A stretch of DNA of 64,000 bases, taken from Culturomica massiliensis. GTDB taxonomy: Bacteria; Bacteroidota; Bacteroidia; Bacteroidales; Marinifilaceae. The stretch is taken from NCBI RefSeq assembly GCF_900091655.1, contig NZ_LT594621.1, positions 3,432,188 through 3,496,187 on the forward strand. The letters are read 5' to 3'. Shown piece by piece: positions 8,482-18,084 of the stretch; within the stretch, counting starts at the first letter, position 1; the number at the start of each line of letters is the position of its first letter. Under the pieces are notes generated by a model. That model ran no database searches, was not told where the DNA came from, and saw only the letters and a program-made list of their open reading frames with translations. The translations under genes and the position numbers were made by a program.

Positions 8482-9999
8482 GTATTTTGTGAACGGATAT
8501 CTGATTTTATTACTGATCAGTTCTTTTAGTCCGGGTGTCCGCAGTATGTCTTTTCGGCGGATAAATAATACGAAGTCTTCTTGTCCGTCTGATTGTTCGA
8601 GTTGTTTTATATCTATTTTCCGGATTTTCTGTTGCAGGTAAATATCCATGTTTTCCCCGCTTCTGATGTTGTAATAGTAGTATTGACAGATGTGTTGATC
8701 ACTGGCAATTTGTACCGCTTTTTCGCATAATTCCCTGAATCCGATGTGTTTGTTAAGTTGAGGAATGGCAAATCCCATGACAAATAGGCCGCAGAGCAAA
8801 CCGACGGCCAAGCCGTTTACGGCTTGGTAGAATTTTTTTTGATGCAAGGCATAAAGGCAAAATGCGGCTCCACCGGCAAAAAGAAATAAACTGCATTGAA
8901 GCAGGAAAGGGTAGGTATAGCCGGTTTTATCGGAAAGAAGGTAGGAGGCTGGAAAAGCCAGTATCAGCAGAATGGCCGGTACGATGATGCTGAAATTGAT
9001 TGTTTTCAGCGGAATGCGTGGTAATAGTAAGAAAGAGAGTCCGGCAATTAAGGGAAATACCGGAAGCAGATAGATATCCAGTTTACTGCTGAACAGCGAT
9101 AGCATGACGAATGCAGAAACGATAACTGTGAGAAAAAATTTTTCGATGTCTCTGCGGTATAGCTTATCCCGGAAACCGATCAGAATGACGGTGAGGTAAA
9201 ATAGTACCCAAGGGGCCAGTGAATGCCAGATGGTTTTGAAATAATACCAGAAAGGTTGTTTGTGGTGAAAGGCATCGACTGCGCGGTGGACGGTTTGCCT
9301 GAACAGAAGGTTATTCAAATAGGTTTTTCCTCCTTCGGCGTATACCCCTAAAAACCAGATCAGACATAGCATACATAATATACCCCATTGTTTCCAGCCC
9401 AGATAATGTCCGAATGTGCTGATTTTTTTTTGTAAAAGTAAAAAGACTGATATGGAAACCAGAGGCAGCAATAGACCGACAGGGCCTTTCGTAAACAAGG
9501 CCATGAATATGTATACGGGTAATAGCGTCTTATCCCGGGGGGATGCCTGGCCGATGTAAATTTTGTAGAATGTATGGAGTGCGAGCAATATAAAAAGGCA
9601 CATCAGCATATCCATACGTAATACCATGGCCGATCCCATGAAAAGGCCGGAGGTGATCAGCATGAGATTGCATGTCTGTAAATTTTTTTTATCGGTATAC
9701 GGTGAGAGCCACCGGTTGAGTATATAAAGGATTAACAATGCGGGAAGCAGGGAAAATAGACTGATGAATAACATACTGTGAAAACCGAGTAGTGATTTGC
9801 CTGCCATGATGATCCAAAAATACAAGGGTGGTTTATCCGCATAGATCTGTCCGTGGTTGTAAAATGTCAGAAAGGTTTTGTTTTGGATTGCTTCGTCGGC
9901 AATACTCAGGTATTTTAGTTCGTTGTTCGGGGTGAAATCCCTGAAATAGAGGAGAGGTATAAAAGCAATGAGGAGCAGAACGTATTTCCAGGCTTTCAT
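8455..9999 (-). CDS. ArnT-like membrane glycosyltransferase (GT83/PMT fold)
   Basis: 514 residues with about 11-12 membrane helices and the ArnT/PMT N-terminal pattern: NNELKYLSIADEAI in the first periplasmic loop and YADKPPLYFW (D55, K56) before the third helix. Such enzymes use undecaprenyl-phosphate sugars to glycosylate lipid A, proteins or other acceptors on the periplasmic side. The C-terminal soluble part (from about residue 430) is short. It is divergent from the outer-membrane protein/lipoprotein pair, with 247 bases between, and a second ArnT-like gene lies on their other side. The acceptor cannot be told from sequence. Confidence 0.85.
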   Translation of the reverse strand: MKAWKYVLLLIAFIPLLYFRDFTPNNELKYLSIADEAIQNKTFLTFYNHGQIYADKPPLYFWIIMAGKSLLGFHSMLFISLFSLLPALLILYILNRWLSPYTDKKNLQTCNLMLITSGLFMGSAMVLRMDMLMCLFILLALHTFYKIYIGQASPRDKTLLPVYIFMALFTKGPVGLLLPLVSISVFLLLQKKISTFGHYLGWKQWGILCMLCLIWFLGVYAEGGKTYLNNLLFRQTVHRAVDAFHHKQPFWYYFKTIWHSLAPWVLFYLTVILIGFRDKLYRRDIEKFFLTVIVSAFVMLSLFSSKLDIYLLPVFPLIAGLSFLLLPRIPLKTINFSIIVPAILLILAFPASYLLSDKTGYTYPFLLQCSLFLFAGGAAFCLYALHQKKFYQAVNGLAVGLLCGLFVMGFAIPQLNKHIGFRELCEKAVQIASDQHICQYYYYNIRSGENMDIYLQQKIRKIDIKQLEQSDGQEDFVLFIRRKDILRTPGLKELISNKIRYPFTKYDIVIFQRK

Positions 10000-10246
10000 C
10001 GTAATTCGGTTTTGTTTTATTGAATCTTAACGAAATCCGCAGGGATGAGTTACACCTTTTTATGATCTGTTTCTTATCATTCGGATGGTAAGATGGGGGA
10101 TATTTCTGTATGTGGGAAGTATGGGCGAAGCATTCGGAATACAGGTGTTTTATTGTTGAATTGTAAATAAAATTAATTAAAATTTGCAAATGATTATAAT
10201 TTTATAAAACTTGCACTACTAAAACTCTCAATAGTTGTAAGTTGTA

Positions 10247-11701
10247 ATGTGCAAGTATGTATTAATCCTTTTTTGGGTACTGCTAGAGGTGTGTTCTGTC
10301 GGTTATGCTCAGTCTGTTGAGAAATCCGGAGAAGAAGATGGTGCCGATAAATATTCACACTGGACTGCAGGGATTTCTATAGGAGAGCCTTTTGTATTTT
10401 GTAATTTAACTTCATTTGCAGCCCGTAAAACCTATTGGGGCGTTTCTTTCGGAGCATTCGGCGGTTACCAGTTCAATCCGGTTTTGGGAATTTCTCTTTC
10501 TTTAGATTACGGTATGAATAAAGCGGGGGCTCATTCTTACGCCTTGGACCGTAAATTGGGACCGGACGGTACGACCTATTATTTGCCGACGTTACCCGGG
10601 ACGCCTTTTTCGGAAATTTATTCCCAGGTTCGTTTTTTCAATATCGGAATCCAGACGGCTTTTAATTTGAATCGTATCCTTTTTCAGCCGGAGAATCCAC
10701 AACGGTTTACAGTATTGTTGCAGCCGGCTGTTTATATGCAGCATTTTCGTGCGACGGTTTACAATCAGCAGAAACGAAAAGTAACCGACGGTTCTTTGAA
10801 CGGAGGTCCGGATTTTGGTTTGGGAGCGGATTTGGCTTTGCGGGGACGGATCAATTCCCGTTTCGATATGCAGTTGAGTTCAGGTATTATCTGGACGACG
10901 AACAATACTTTTGACGGTGTCGATAATCTGTCGAAGGCCAAAGATGATTTCTTATGGAGTACGAAAATTTCATTGATTTATAAAATCAACCGGAAGTCGA
11001 AACGGGAAAAAGATAATATTCTTTATGCTCCGGTTCGTCGTTCTGCCGTTGCTTCGGCAGAGCTTTCCGTGTTGTTGGCAAAAGCAGAAGAACGGGAAAA
11101 GAATGAGAAGGAATTGATGGCCCGGTTGATTGTTCTGCTGGAGAAACAAAACCGGGACACGACGACGGTTGTCAAAGTCGAGCGGGTTGTCGATACATTG
11201 TATATTGTACAGAAAGAAGCCCCTCCGGTACTGCCCGCCGGCAGTCCGGATGACCATGAAGAATGGGTGATGCGCCTGATGAATAAGATCCGTACGGAGC
11301 AACCCGATATTATCGAGGAAGTAGGGTTCGATACGCTGGTACGTCAGGCTATTCAGGCCCGGGAGGAATATGCCGGATATTTTACGGATGATAATGTTCC
11401 GGCGGAAATTCGGCAGAATGCAACGCCTAAGTATGCGATACAGATTTATGCCATGACGAATCCTTTTCCTGTTGCTTTCTTCAAAGATACACCCGGCATC
11501 CGGGTGGTGCGTTTGGTGAAGGACAGGCTCTACCGTTACCTGTATGCCGTTTACGACAGTAAGGAAGAAGCGCGGGCTTTTTTGCCGGAAGTACAGAAAA
11601 AATATTGGGATGCTTTTATTCGTGAATTTGACGATTACATGATAAAGAACGCCTTGATATTGGATTATTCGGCAAATCCTGCTAAGGTTGAGAAAAGATA
11701 G
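10247..11701 (+). CDS. outer membrane beta-barrel protein with SPOR-like C-terminal region
   Basis: 484 residues with a signal peptide ending near residue 22 (CSVGYAQ). Residues about 35-240 alternate polar and aromatic residues as in small outer-membrane barrels (WGVSFGAFGGYQFNPVLGI, FGLGADLALRG). A charged helical linker follows (about 260-310, EREKNEKELMARLIVLLEKQ). The end (YAIQIYAMTNPFPVAFF, VVRLVKDRLYRYLYAVYDSK, EEARAFLPEV) has the beta-alpha-beta pattern of SPOR peptidoglycan-binding domains. The stop overlaps the long frame of the next gene and is 20 bases from its ATG, so the two are one operon. It may anchor or export the giant lipoprotein; that is inference. Confidence 0.7.
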   Translation: MCKYVLILFWVLLEVCSVGYAQSVEKSGEEDGADKYSHWTAGISIGEPFVFCNLTSFAARKTYWGVSFGAFGGYQFNPVLGISLSLDYGMNKAGAHSYALDRKLGPDGTTYYLPTLPGTPFSEIYSQVRFFNIGIQTAFNLNRILFQPENPQRFTVLLQPAVYMQHFRATVYNQQKRKVTDGSLNGGPDFGLGADLALRGRINSRFDMQLSSGIIWTTNNTFDGVDNLSKAKDDFLWSTKISLIYKINRKSKREKDNILYAPVRRSAVASAELSVLLAKAEEREKNEKELMARLIVLLEKQNRDTTTVVKVERVVDTLYIVQKEAPPVLPAGSPDDHEEWVMRLMNKIRTEQPDIIEEVGFDTLVRQAIQAREEYAGYFTDDNVPAEIRQNATPKYAIQIYAMTNPFPVAFFKDTPGIRVVRLVKDRLYRYLYAVYDSKEEARAFLPEVQKKYWDAFIREFDDYMIKNALILDYSANPAKVEKR

Positions 11702-11721
11702 TGTGTTCAAAAGAGAAGGTT

Positions 11722-14700
11722 ATGAAGAAGCTTTGTGTGTTATTGTTGTCGGTTTTATTTTTTGCCGGATGCTATAAGGAAGATATCGATCGCTTATATT
11801 CCGAACAGACGAAATTAGAGGCGATGATTTTGGAGTTGCAGGAGCGATGTGAACAGATCAATAAGACGGTTGAGTTGTTGCAGACCTTGATCAACGGTTC
11901 GATGATTAAGGAGACCCGTCCTTTCGAGGATGCAGAGACCGGGGCATCCGGTTGGGAAATTGTTTTTACGGATAATACCTCTTTCCGGGTATATAATGGA
12001 AAAGACGGGGAGACTCCCGTCATCAGTGTCGTACAGGAGAATGAAGAATGGTACTGGACTTTGAATGGAGAGAAGTTAATGGATGCAGCAGGAAATCCGC
12101 TCCGGATGAATGGAAAAGACGGTATAACTCCTACGATCAATGCCGATGGGTATTGGGTAATCGATGGGGTTGTGACGAATATAAAAGCATCCGGCTCTAC
12201 ACCTACTGTCGAGATCAATGCTGACGGATATTGGGTTATTAACGGGGAGGTTACGGCGATAAAGGCTTCTGTGACAGAGCCTGCTCTGAAGATAGGGGCC
12301 GATTTGATCGATAATGCTGTTTTGCAGGATAAGACCGGAGCAACGATTGTGAATACTGCATGGTATCTGTCGGTTGATGGAGGTCAGACATGGGTACGTG
12401 TATCGGGGAAAGATGGAGCGAATACGGGAGGAAGTGGTGGAAATACCGGAGGAGACGGCTGTCTGATCGAATCGATAAGCTTATCTGCGGATGGAATGAC
12501 GGTGATTATTCTGTTGTCTAACGGTCAGGAGATCCGGGTGCCGAGCTGGGCTTGGGCGGAAGCTTTGGTGCAGCAGGTAAATGATTTAGCTATCACATTG
12601 AATACCTGGATTACGAATGCCAAATACATTACGGACGTTGCTCCTTTGAAAGATGCAGAGGGAAAGGAGATCGGCTGGCGGATCAGTTATAATGATGCGA
12701 CTTATTCCGATGTTTATAACGGTAAGGATGGGGTTACCGGTCCTGCCGGAGCGGCCGGGGCTACTCCGGAGATACGTGTGGTAAAAGAGGGCGATGATTA
12801 TTATTGGACAGTCGACGGAGAGAAGTTATTGATTGACGGACAACCTGTAAAAGCGAGTGCAATTACGCCTCAGTTGCAATTGGGGGAAGCATTGTCGGTG
12901 CCGGCGGATGTTCAGGGGCAACCTGTTATTGCCGGGGTGTGGTATTTGTCTGTGGACGGAGTGACGTGGGCCCGGGTTTCGGGAGAGAAAGGCGATAGCG
13001 GAGATAAAGGAGATACCGGAGATGCTTTTTTTAAAAAGGCGCCTGAGATAGATGCGACGAACGGTTGGGTGATTTTTACATTGAGCGATGGTACAGAAAT
13101 AAAGGTCGCTTTGTATGATTGGGTAAAGTCGAAGTTTGATGAGATCAATACGGAGTTTACGGATGTGTGGAATTTACTGAATCAGGTTGCGGACCGCAAA
13201 TATATAACTGCAGTAACGGAAATACGGAGTGAGGACGGCAGATATGTGCAGCAATATAAAATTGCATTTAGTGACGGTACAGAAATATTGCTCGGTAATA
13301 CGGTGATTGGTATACGGAGCGCAACCCCGGCAGATGGAGGGGACCAGTCCGATCTTTACTGGACGATCAACGGTGTCGATTTATTGTATAACGGGCAGCC
13401 GATTAAAGCGAATGCGCAGGATGCACTGGGAGCTCCGCAGATAAAAACCGGTACGGAGCTGATAAATGCCGGCATTTCAACGGCAATCGGTGGAGAGAAT
13501 ATTATTCCGGCTGCTAATTACCTTTCTGTGGACGGCGGTTCTCAATGGGTAAGGCTTACCGGAGATCAGGGTATCCCCGGGGATAAAGGGGAACAGGGAG
13601 ATCCGGGGCAAAGTGGGCTGATTGTAGAAGTTGTGAGAGATCCCGACGGTTTTTATGTGACGTTTAAATTAGGTGACGGAAGTGAGGATATTGTTGTCCC
13701 GACGAAGTTGTATATCGATAATATGGCCGAGCAATTGACTCGTTTAAGTGCGGACGTACTCGCCGTCAAAGAGTTTTTACAAGGGGGAATGATTATAAGG
13801 AGTGTAACGGAAAAAACGGAGAACGGAAAGAAGGTTTATGAATTGTTATGCCGCACATTCGGCGGAAGAGACCGGACGATTATCATCCGGGACGGTGCAG
13901 ACGGATTGGCAGGATTGACTCCGACAATTAGTGTTCAGGCAGGTACGGGTGACGATAAAAATTATTATTGGGTCGTCAACGGCGAGCTTTTGAAAGATGC
14001 ATCCGGCAATCCGATTCCGGTCAACGGTCAGCAGGGAGAGGCTGGTGTTCCCGGACAGAGTGCACCGGCTCCGCAGTTGAAACTAGGGAGTATGTTGTCT
14101 GTCGCTACCGATATGGAGGGCAATCCGATCGACGGTTTTGCCTTTTACCTTTCTGTCGATGACGGTGTGACATGGGCAAAAGTGTCCGGTCCGGAAGGTC
14201 AACCCGGAAAACCGGGAGAAGATGGTAATACCGGCGATTCCTTTTTTGAAAATGTGTCTTTATCGGCGGACGGATATTGGTTGACCCTTACGTTGAAAAA
14301 TGTGGCGGATCCTGTTGTTGTCCCGACTCAAAAATGGATGAATACGATTCAGCAGACTATTCAGGATATGAATGACCGTATCGATGCTATCGATCAGATT
14401 CTCAATAACGGGATTATCATAACCTCTGTAACTCCTTTCGATGAGGATGGAAAAAGCGGTTATGAATTGATTTATACGAAAAACGGTGTTCGTGAAACGA
14501 TAAAGATTTACAATGGGCAAAATGCTGCAACTCCGGTAATTTCCATAAAGCAGGATCCGGCGGACGGCGGTTATTATTGGACGAAGGATGGGGAATATAT
14601 CATGGATGAAGGGGGGAACCGTTTCCCGGCCAAGGGGGATAAAGGCGACAGCGGGACTCCGGGAGATCCGGGACAGGACGGTAAGGATGCGCCTCTGCCG

Positions 14701-16251
14701 CAATTGAAGAGCGGACAAGAGTTGCAGAATGATTTGCACATTACTCAAGACGCTTCCGGAAATACCATCGATATTGCGGCGGTTTATCTGTCGGTGGATG
14801 GAGGTATTGCATGGGTACGGGTATCCGGTGAGAAGGGTACGCCGGGTGAGGATGGTAAACCGGGAGACCCTGCCGATGCCGGTTTTACGGCAGAGTTGGT
14901 AAAACCCGATGAATATTGGATCCGTTTTACGTTTACGGATGGTACTGTCGTGGATGTGCCGACGAAAAAATGGGTAACGGAGATCAAAGATAAACTGGAC
15001 GCTTTGAATACTAATTTTGAAGCTTTAAAAAACGTATTGGATAAAACGAAATATATCAAGAGCATCGACGTTTTGGATCCGGTTGCTGAGGGGGGAAAAA
15101 CCGGCTGGGAGATTAAGCTGATGGATATTGCCGGACAGGAAATATCTCCTTCGTACAAGATTTATAACGGAGTGGACGGGCAAAAAGGCGATCCCGGAGC
15201 GGAAGGCCCGGAAGGCAGTTCTCCGGTGATCGGAATGAAAAAAGACCCCGCGACACCTGGAGATGAAACCTTATATTGGACGGTGAACGATGCGTTTATG
15301 ACAACTCCGGACGGTAGTTATGTTCCGGTATCCGGAAAAGATGCTCCGACGCCTCAGGTTGCTGCCGGTGCGACATTACCGGTAACGGTAACTCAAGATG
15401 CTGCGGGGAATGCGATTGTTATGTCTGCGTATTATTTGTCTGTCGATGGAGGGACATTGTGGTATAAGGTGAGCGGAGAAAAGGGCGATAAAGGGGATTC
15501 TCTGATTGAAAGCGTGGATGCCGTATCTTCTGACGAATATGTCCTGTTTAGCATGGCTGACGGCACTACTTTCAAAGTAGCCAAATACATAGAGATAACT
15601 ATTGCGTTTAATGTCAGCGGTACACTTTCCGTACGGAAGAATTCCAGTGAAAATGTCAATTTTTCGGTTAGTGGTTCCTATGCTAAGAATTTATCATTGA
15701 CGACAATTGTCGGTGGTAATTGGAAGGTATTGCAGTATTATGACGAAGCCGTTGGTTCCGGTACGTTGACGATTCAAGCGCCCGGGGCATGGGATCATAA
15801 TAAAGTTGTGCTGTTATTGACAGATCAAAAAGGACGGGTGTGGACTTCTTCTCTGACGGTAGAGACGACTTGGGGTGTGGGTGATCCGTTTGTTGACACC
15901 CGGGATGAGCGTACGTATACGATTTATCGTTTCGGTGATAAGTTGTGGATGACGGAAGATCTGAAATATACGAAAGCAAACGGGTATACTTACAATGAAT
16001 TGACGAATATATGTCCCCAGGGATGGCGTATTCCTACAAACGAGGACTGGAGTAATCTGAACGGTAATTTCGATGTTTCCGCGTTCGGATCGGCTTCTGT
16101 GGGAGGTGGATGGTGGTCCGGTTCTCCGGCAAATGACGGTACGGCATCGATTTGGCATATCAATGCTTCCAGTTTGAGTTCAGAATATGTTAATTTGGAA
16201 ACCCCCCGAAGTGTAAGATGTGTTAAAGACGGATACAGTTCGCCTTATTGA
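11722..16251 (+). CDS. giant surface lipoprotein with six DUF4988-like modules and collagen-like triplets
   Basis: 1509 residues from ATG 11722, which gives a lipoprotein signal (MKKLCVLLLSVLFFAGC). The residues after the cysteine (Y-K-E-D) fit the K-(D/E)2 surface-export signal of Bacteroidota lipoproteins. Six tandem modules of roughly 190-250 residues follow. Each has a coiled-coil helix, a Y(Y/W)WT/V-DG(E) strand pair, a YLSVDGG-W-(K/R)VSG motif and a run of Gly-X-Y triplets such as GEKGDSGDKGDTGD or GDKGEQGDPGQSG. After the modules come an Ig-like segment (about 1295-1390) and a C-terminal FISUMP-type domain (LWMTEDLKY, CPQGWRIPTNEDW, WWSGS, SVRCVKD). It probably forms a long surface fibre. 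No catalytic motif is seen. Confidence 0.82.
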   Translation: MKKLCVLLLSVLFFAGCYKEDIDRLYSEQTKLEAMILELQERCEQINKTVELLQTLINGSMIKETRPFEDAETGASGWEIVFTDNTSFRVYNGKDGETPVISVVQENEEWYWTLNGEKLMDAAGNPLRMNGKDGITPTINADGYWVIDGVVTNIKASGSTPTVEINADGYWVINGEVTAIKASVTEPALKIGADLIDNAVLQDKTGATIVNTAWYLSVDGGQTWVRVSGKDGANTGGSGGNTGGDGCLIESISLSADGMTVIILLSNGQEIRVPSWAWAEALVQQVNDLAITLNTWITNAKYITDVAPLKDAEGKEIGWRISYNDATYSDVYNGKDGVTGPAGAAGATPEIRVVKEGDDYYWTVDGEKLLIDGQPVKASAITPQLQLGEALSVPADVQGQPVIAGVWYLSVDGVTWARVSGEKGDSGDKGDTGDAFFKKAPEIDATNGWVIFTLSDGTEIKVALYDWVKSKFDEINTEFTDVWNLLNQVADRKYITAVTEIRSEDGRYVQQYKIAFSDGTEILLGNTVIGIRSATPADGGDQSDLYWTINGVDLLYNGQPIKANAQDALGAPQIKTGTELINAGISTAIGGENIIPAANYLSVDGGSQWVRLTGDQGIPGDKGEQGDPGQSGLIVEVVRDPDGFYVTFKLGDGSEDIVVPTKLYIDNMAEQLTRLSADVLAVKEFLQGGMIIRSVTEKTENGKKVYELLCRTFGGRDRTIIIRDGADGLAGLTPTISVQAGTGDDKNYYWVVNGELLKDASGNPIPVNGQQGEAGVPGQSAPAPQLKLGSMLSVATDMEGNPIDGFAFYLSVDDGVTWAKVSGPEGQPGKPGEDGNTGDSFFENVSLSADGYWLTLTLKNVADPVVVPTQKWMNTIQQTIQDMNDRIDAIDQILNNGIIITSVTPFDEDGKSGYELIYTKNGVRETIKIYNGQNAATPVISIKQDPADGGYYWTKDGEYIMDEGGNRFPAKGDKGDSGTPGDPGQDGKDAPLPQLKSGQELQNDLHITQDASGNTIDIAAVYLSVDGGIAWVRVSGEKGTPGEDGKPGDPADAGFTAELVKPDEYWIRFTFTDGTVVDVPTKKWVTEIKDKLDALNTNFEALKNVLDKTKYIKSIDVLDPVAEGGKTGWEIKLMDIAGQEISPSYKIYNGVDGQKGDPGAEGPEGSSPVIGMKKDPATPGDETLYWTVNDAFMTTPDGSYVPVSGKDAPTPQVAAGATLPVTVTQDAAGNAIVMSAYYLSVDGGTLWYKVSGEKGDKGDSLIESVDAVSSDEYVLFSMADGTTFKVAKYIEITIAFNVSGTLSVRKNSSENVNFSVSGSYAKNLSLTTIVGGNWKVLQYYDEAVGSGTLTIQAPGAWDHNKVVLLLTDQKGRVWTSSLTVETTWGVGDPFVDTRDERTYTIYRFGDKLWMTEDLKYTKANGYTYNELTNICPQGWRIPTNEDWSNLNGNFDVSAFGSASVGGGWWSGSPANDGTASIWHINASSLSSEYVNLETPRSVRCVKDGYSSPY

Positions 16252-16260
16252 TTTTTATGT

Positions 16261-16349
16261 ATTTACGATTTTGGATGCTGTCTCAAGCGGATACGTGATC
16301 ACTTATTCGGTCTATAAATCTAAAATCTAAAATTTAAATCCTACAATTA
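16261..16349. repeat. heptad element B
   Basis: The left arm ATTTACGATTTTGGAT lies at 16261-16276. The right arm is an unbroken 7-base series at 16315-16349: TAAATCT, AAAATCT, AAAATTT, AAATCCT, ACAATTA. It sits directly after the stop codon of the giant lipoprotein gene and before the next glycosyltransferase gene. TACATTTG at 16356-16363 is a possible -7 element for that gene, but I see no matching TTTG upstream of it. Confidence 0.7.
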
Positions 16350-16398
16350 AAATATTACATTTGTCTGATGATTGGTGATAAATTCTAATTTTTCGGCT

Positions 16399-18039
16399 AT
16401 GTATGACAAAAAGAATTTCCATTTTTTATTGTTAGGGATTGTCTGCTTTTTTACCTTTTTTATTCATAATAAGGTAGTTTATCCGGATATAATGGAGTCC
16501 CGTAACCTGATTACGGCCCATGAAATGGTTGAGTACGACAATTGGCTGGTGCCGACAATGAATGGTGTGCTTCGCTTGGAAAAACCGCCTCTCCCCACCT
16601 GGCTGGCGGCCGGAGTTGAGTTGATATCTCCGGATAATCTTTCCCTGCAAAGGGCTGTTGCCGGGATTGCAGCGACATTGCTGGTGTTTTTTTTATATGC
16701 TTTTGCCTCCAGACTGACGAATAACCGGCGTTACGGTTTGGTTGCGGCCCTGGTGTTGTGTACTTCCTTCAATATTATATTGATGGGACGAACGGCGACC
16801 TGGGATATTTATTGCCACAGTTTTATGCTCGGGGCCATTTATTTCTTTTATAAAGCTTTTGAACAGGAGGGCCGGCAGTGGAAGAATTTCGGTATGGCCG
16901 GGGTCTTGATGGGCCTCTCTTTTTTAGGGAAAGGTCCTGTATCCTTTTATGCTTTATTGTTGCCTTTCCTGTTGTCTTATTTTATCCTTTACCGGCCGTC
17001 GTTTAAAAAGAAAGGTTTTCCTTTGCTGGTCATGGTGTTGATTTGCCTGGCTATCAGTTGCTGGTGGCCCGTATACCTTCTTTTGTATCATCGGGATATG
17101 GCACTTTTTGCGGCTGATAAGGAATCTACGGCCTGGTTGTCACATAATGTCCGGCCCTGGTATTATTATTGGAAATTTTTCCTGGAGTCAGGTATCTGGT
17201 CGCTATTTCTGATTACAGCTTTGATCTGGCCTTACTGGAAAAAGAGGGTGACTTTAAAAAAGGAATATTTGCTGACTGTAGCCTGGACTTTTGCCGTCCT
17301 GATCCTGTTGTCTCTGCTTCCGGAGAAAAAAACGCGTTATTTATTGCCGATACTGATTCCGGCAGCTTTGGTTGTCGCTCATTTGTTTGTTTATTGGTCA
17401 CATCAGATCCGTAGAAAAGGTTTGCTGAATCCGGATAAAATTATATTCCGTATCAATGCCGGGGTAATTGCTTTGGTGGGATTGGTTTTACCGGTGGCTG
17501 TGTATGTACTTTTCTATGCAGAAGATAAGATGGGATTGGGGCGTTTTATTTTTATTGCCTGTTTATTTTTGCTTGTATTCTGGTTGCTGGTTCGTTCTAT
17601 TGTCAGAATCCGGCCTTATTTAATGCTTTGGGGCGTGGTATTCCTGTTTTTTATTGTTGAGATATTCCTGATGCCCTCTGTGGCTAATTTATTCAATAAT
17701 GTGGAATGGAAAAGCATACACGGTGTCCGGAAAATAGAAAAATTGTCAGGGGTCCCGTTTTATTATCCCGAAGGGGAAAATTTGCGTATTGAATTGGTGT
17801 ATGAGGCCGGGCGCAGAATATTGCCCTGGGATATGCAGAAAGATTCTTTACCCGCTGGATTGCCTTTTGTATTGGTTTCCACCCGGAATGCGGAGGAGAC
17901 ATTACCGGAAAGTGTTCTGGATAAAGTGGAATTGGAGTTGATAGATGTATATGATGATAATCATCGTCCTAAAGGTTCCCGCTGGTATTCCGATATTTTT
18001 ATCAAATACGTGACATTGGTAAAAGAGAAAGAGAGATAA
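16399..18039 (+). CDS. second ArnT-like membrane glycosyltransferase (GT83/PMT fold)
   Basis: 546 residues from ATG 16399; the frame is open to 16372, but MYDKKNFHFLLLG is the natural start of the first membrane helix. The N-terminal loop carries PDIMESRNLITAHEM and LRLEKPPLPTW, the acidic-Lys-Pro-Pro motif of ArnT/PMT enzymes, followed by many membrane helices and a soluble C-terminal domain from about residue 440. It resembles the minus-strand enzyme at 8455-9999 only at family level. The two flank the outer-membrane/lipoprotein pair, so a role in glycosylating a cell-surface component in this locus is plausible. Confidence 0.85.
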   Translation: MYDKKNFHFLLLGIVCFFTFFIHNKVVYPDIMESRNLITAHEMVEYDNWLVPTMNGVLRLEKPPLPTWLAAGVELISPDNLSLQRAVAGIAATLLVFFLYAFASRLTNNRRYGLVAALVLCTSFNIILMGRTATWDIYCHSFMLGAIYFFYKAFEQEGRQWKNFGMAGVLMGLSFLGKGPVSFYALLLPFLLSYFILYRPSFKKKGFPLLVMVLICLAISCWWPVYLLLYHRDMALFAADKESTAWLSHNVRPWYYYWKFFLESGIWSLFLITALIWPYWKKRVTLKKEYLLTVAWTFAVLILLSLLPEKKTRYLLPILIPAALVVAHLFVYWSHQIRRKGLLNPDKIIFRINAGVIALVGLVLPVAVYVLFYAEDKMGLGRFIFIACLFLLVFWLLVRSIVRIRPYLMLWGVVFLFFIVEIFLMPSVANLFNNVEWKSIHGVRKIEKLSGVPFYYPEGENLRIELVYEAGRRILPWDMQKDSLPAGLPFVLVSTRNAEETLPESVLDKVELELIDVYDDNHRPKGSRWYSDIFIKYVTLVKEKER

Positions 18040-18056
18040 GTTGGTCTGATTGTAAA

Positions 18057-18082
18057 AAAAGCGCCCCGAAAGGCGCTTTTAT
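18057..18082. terminator. bidirectional intrinsic terminator
   Basis: AAAAGCGCC (18057-18065) pairs with GGCGCTTTT (18072-18080) around CCGAAA, with T-rich DNA following on the plus side and an A-run preceding it. It separates the convergent glycosyltransferase gene (+) and tsf (-) and can serve both. Confidence 0.85.
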
Positions 18083-18084
18083 TT

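Noticed and set aside
10970..11710. 246-codon minus-strand frame inside the barrel gene
   Set aside because: Shadow of the real gene, rich in His, Arg and Ile codons typical of antisense frames.
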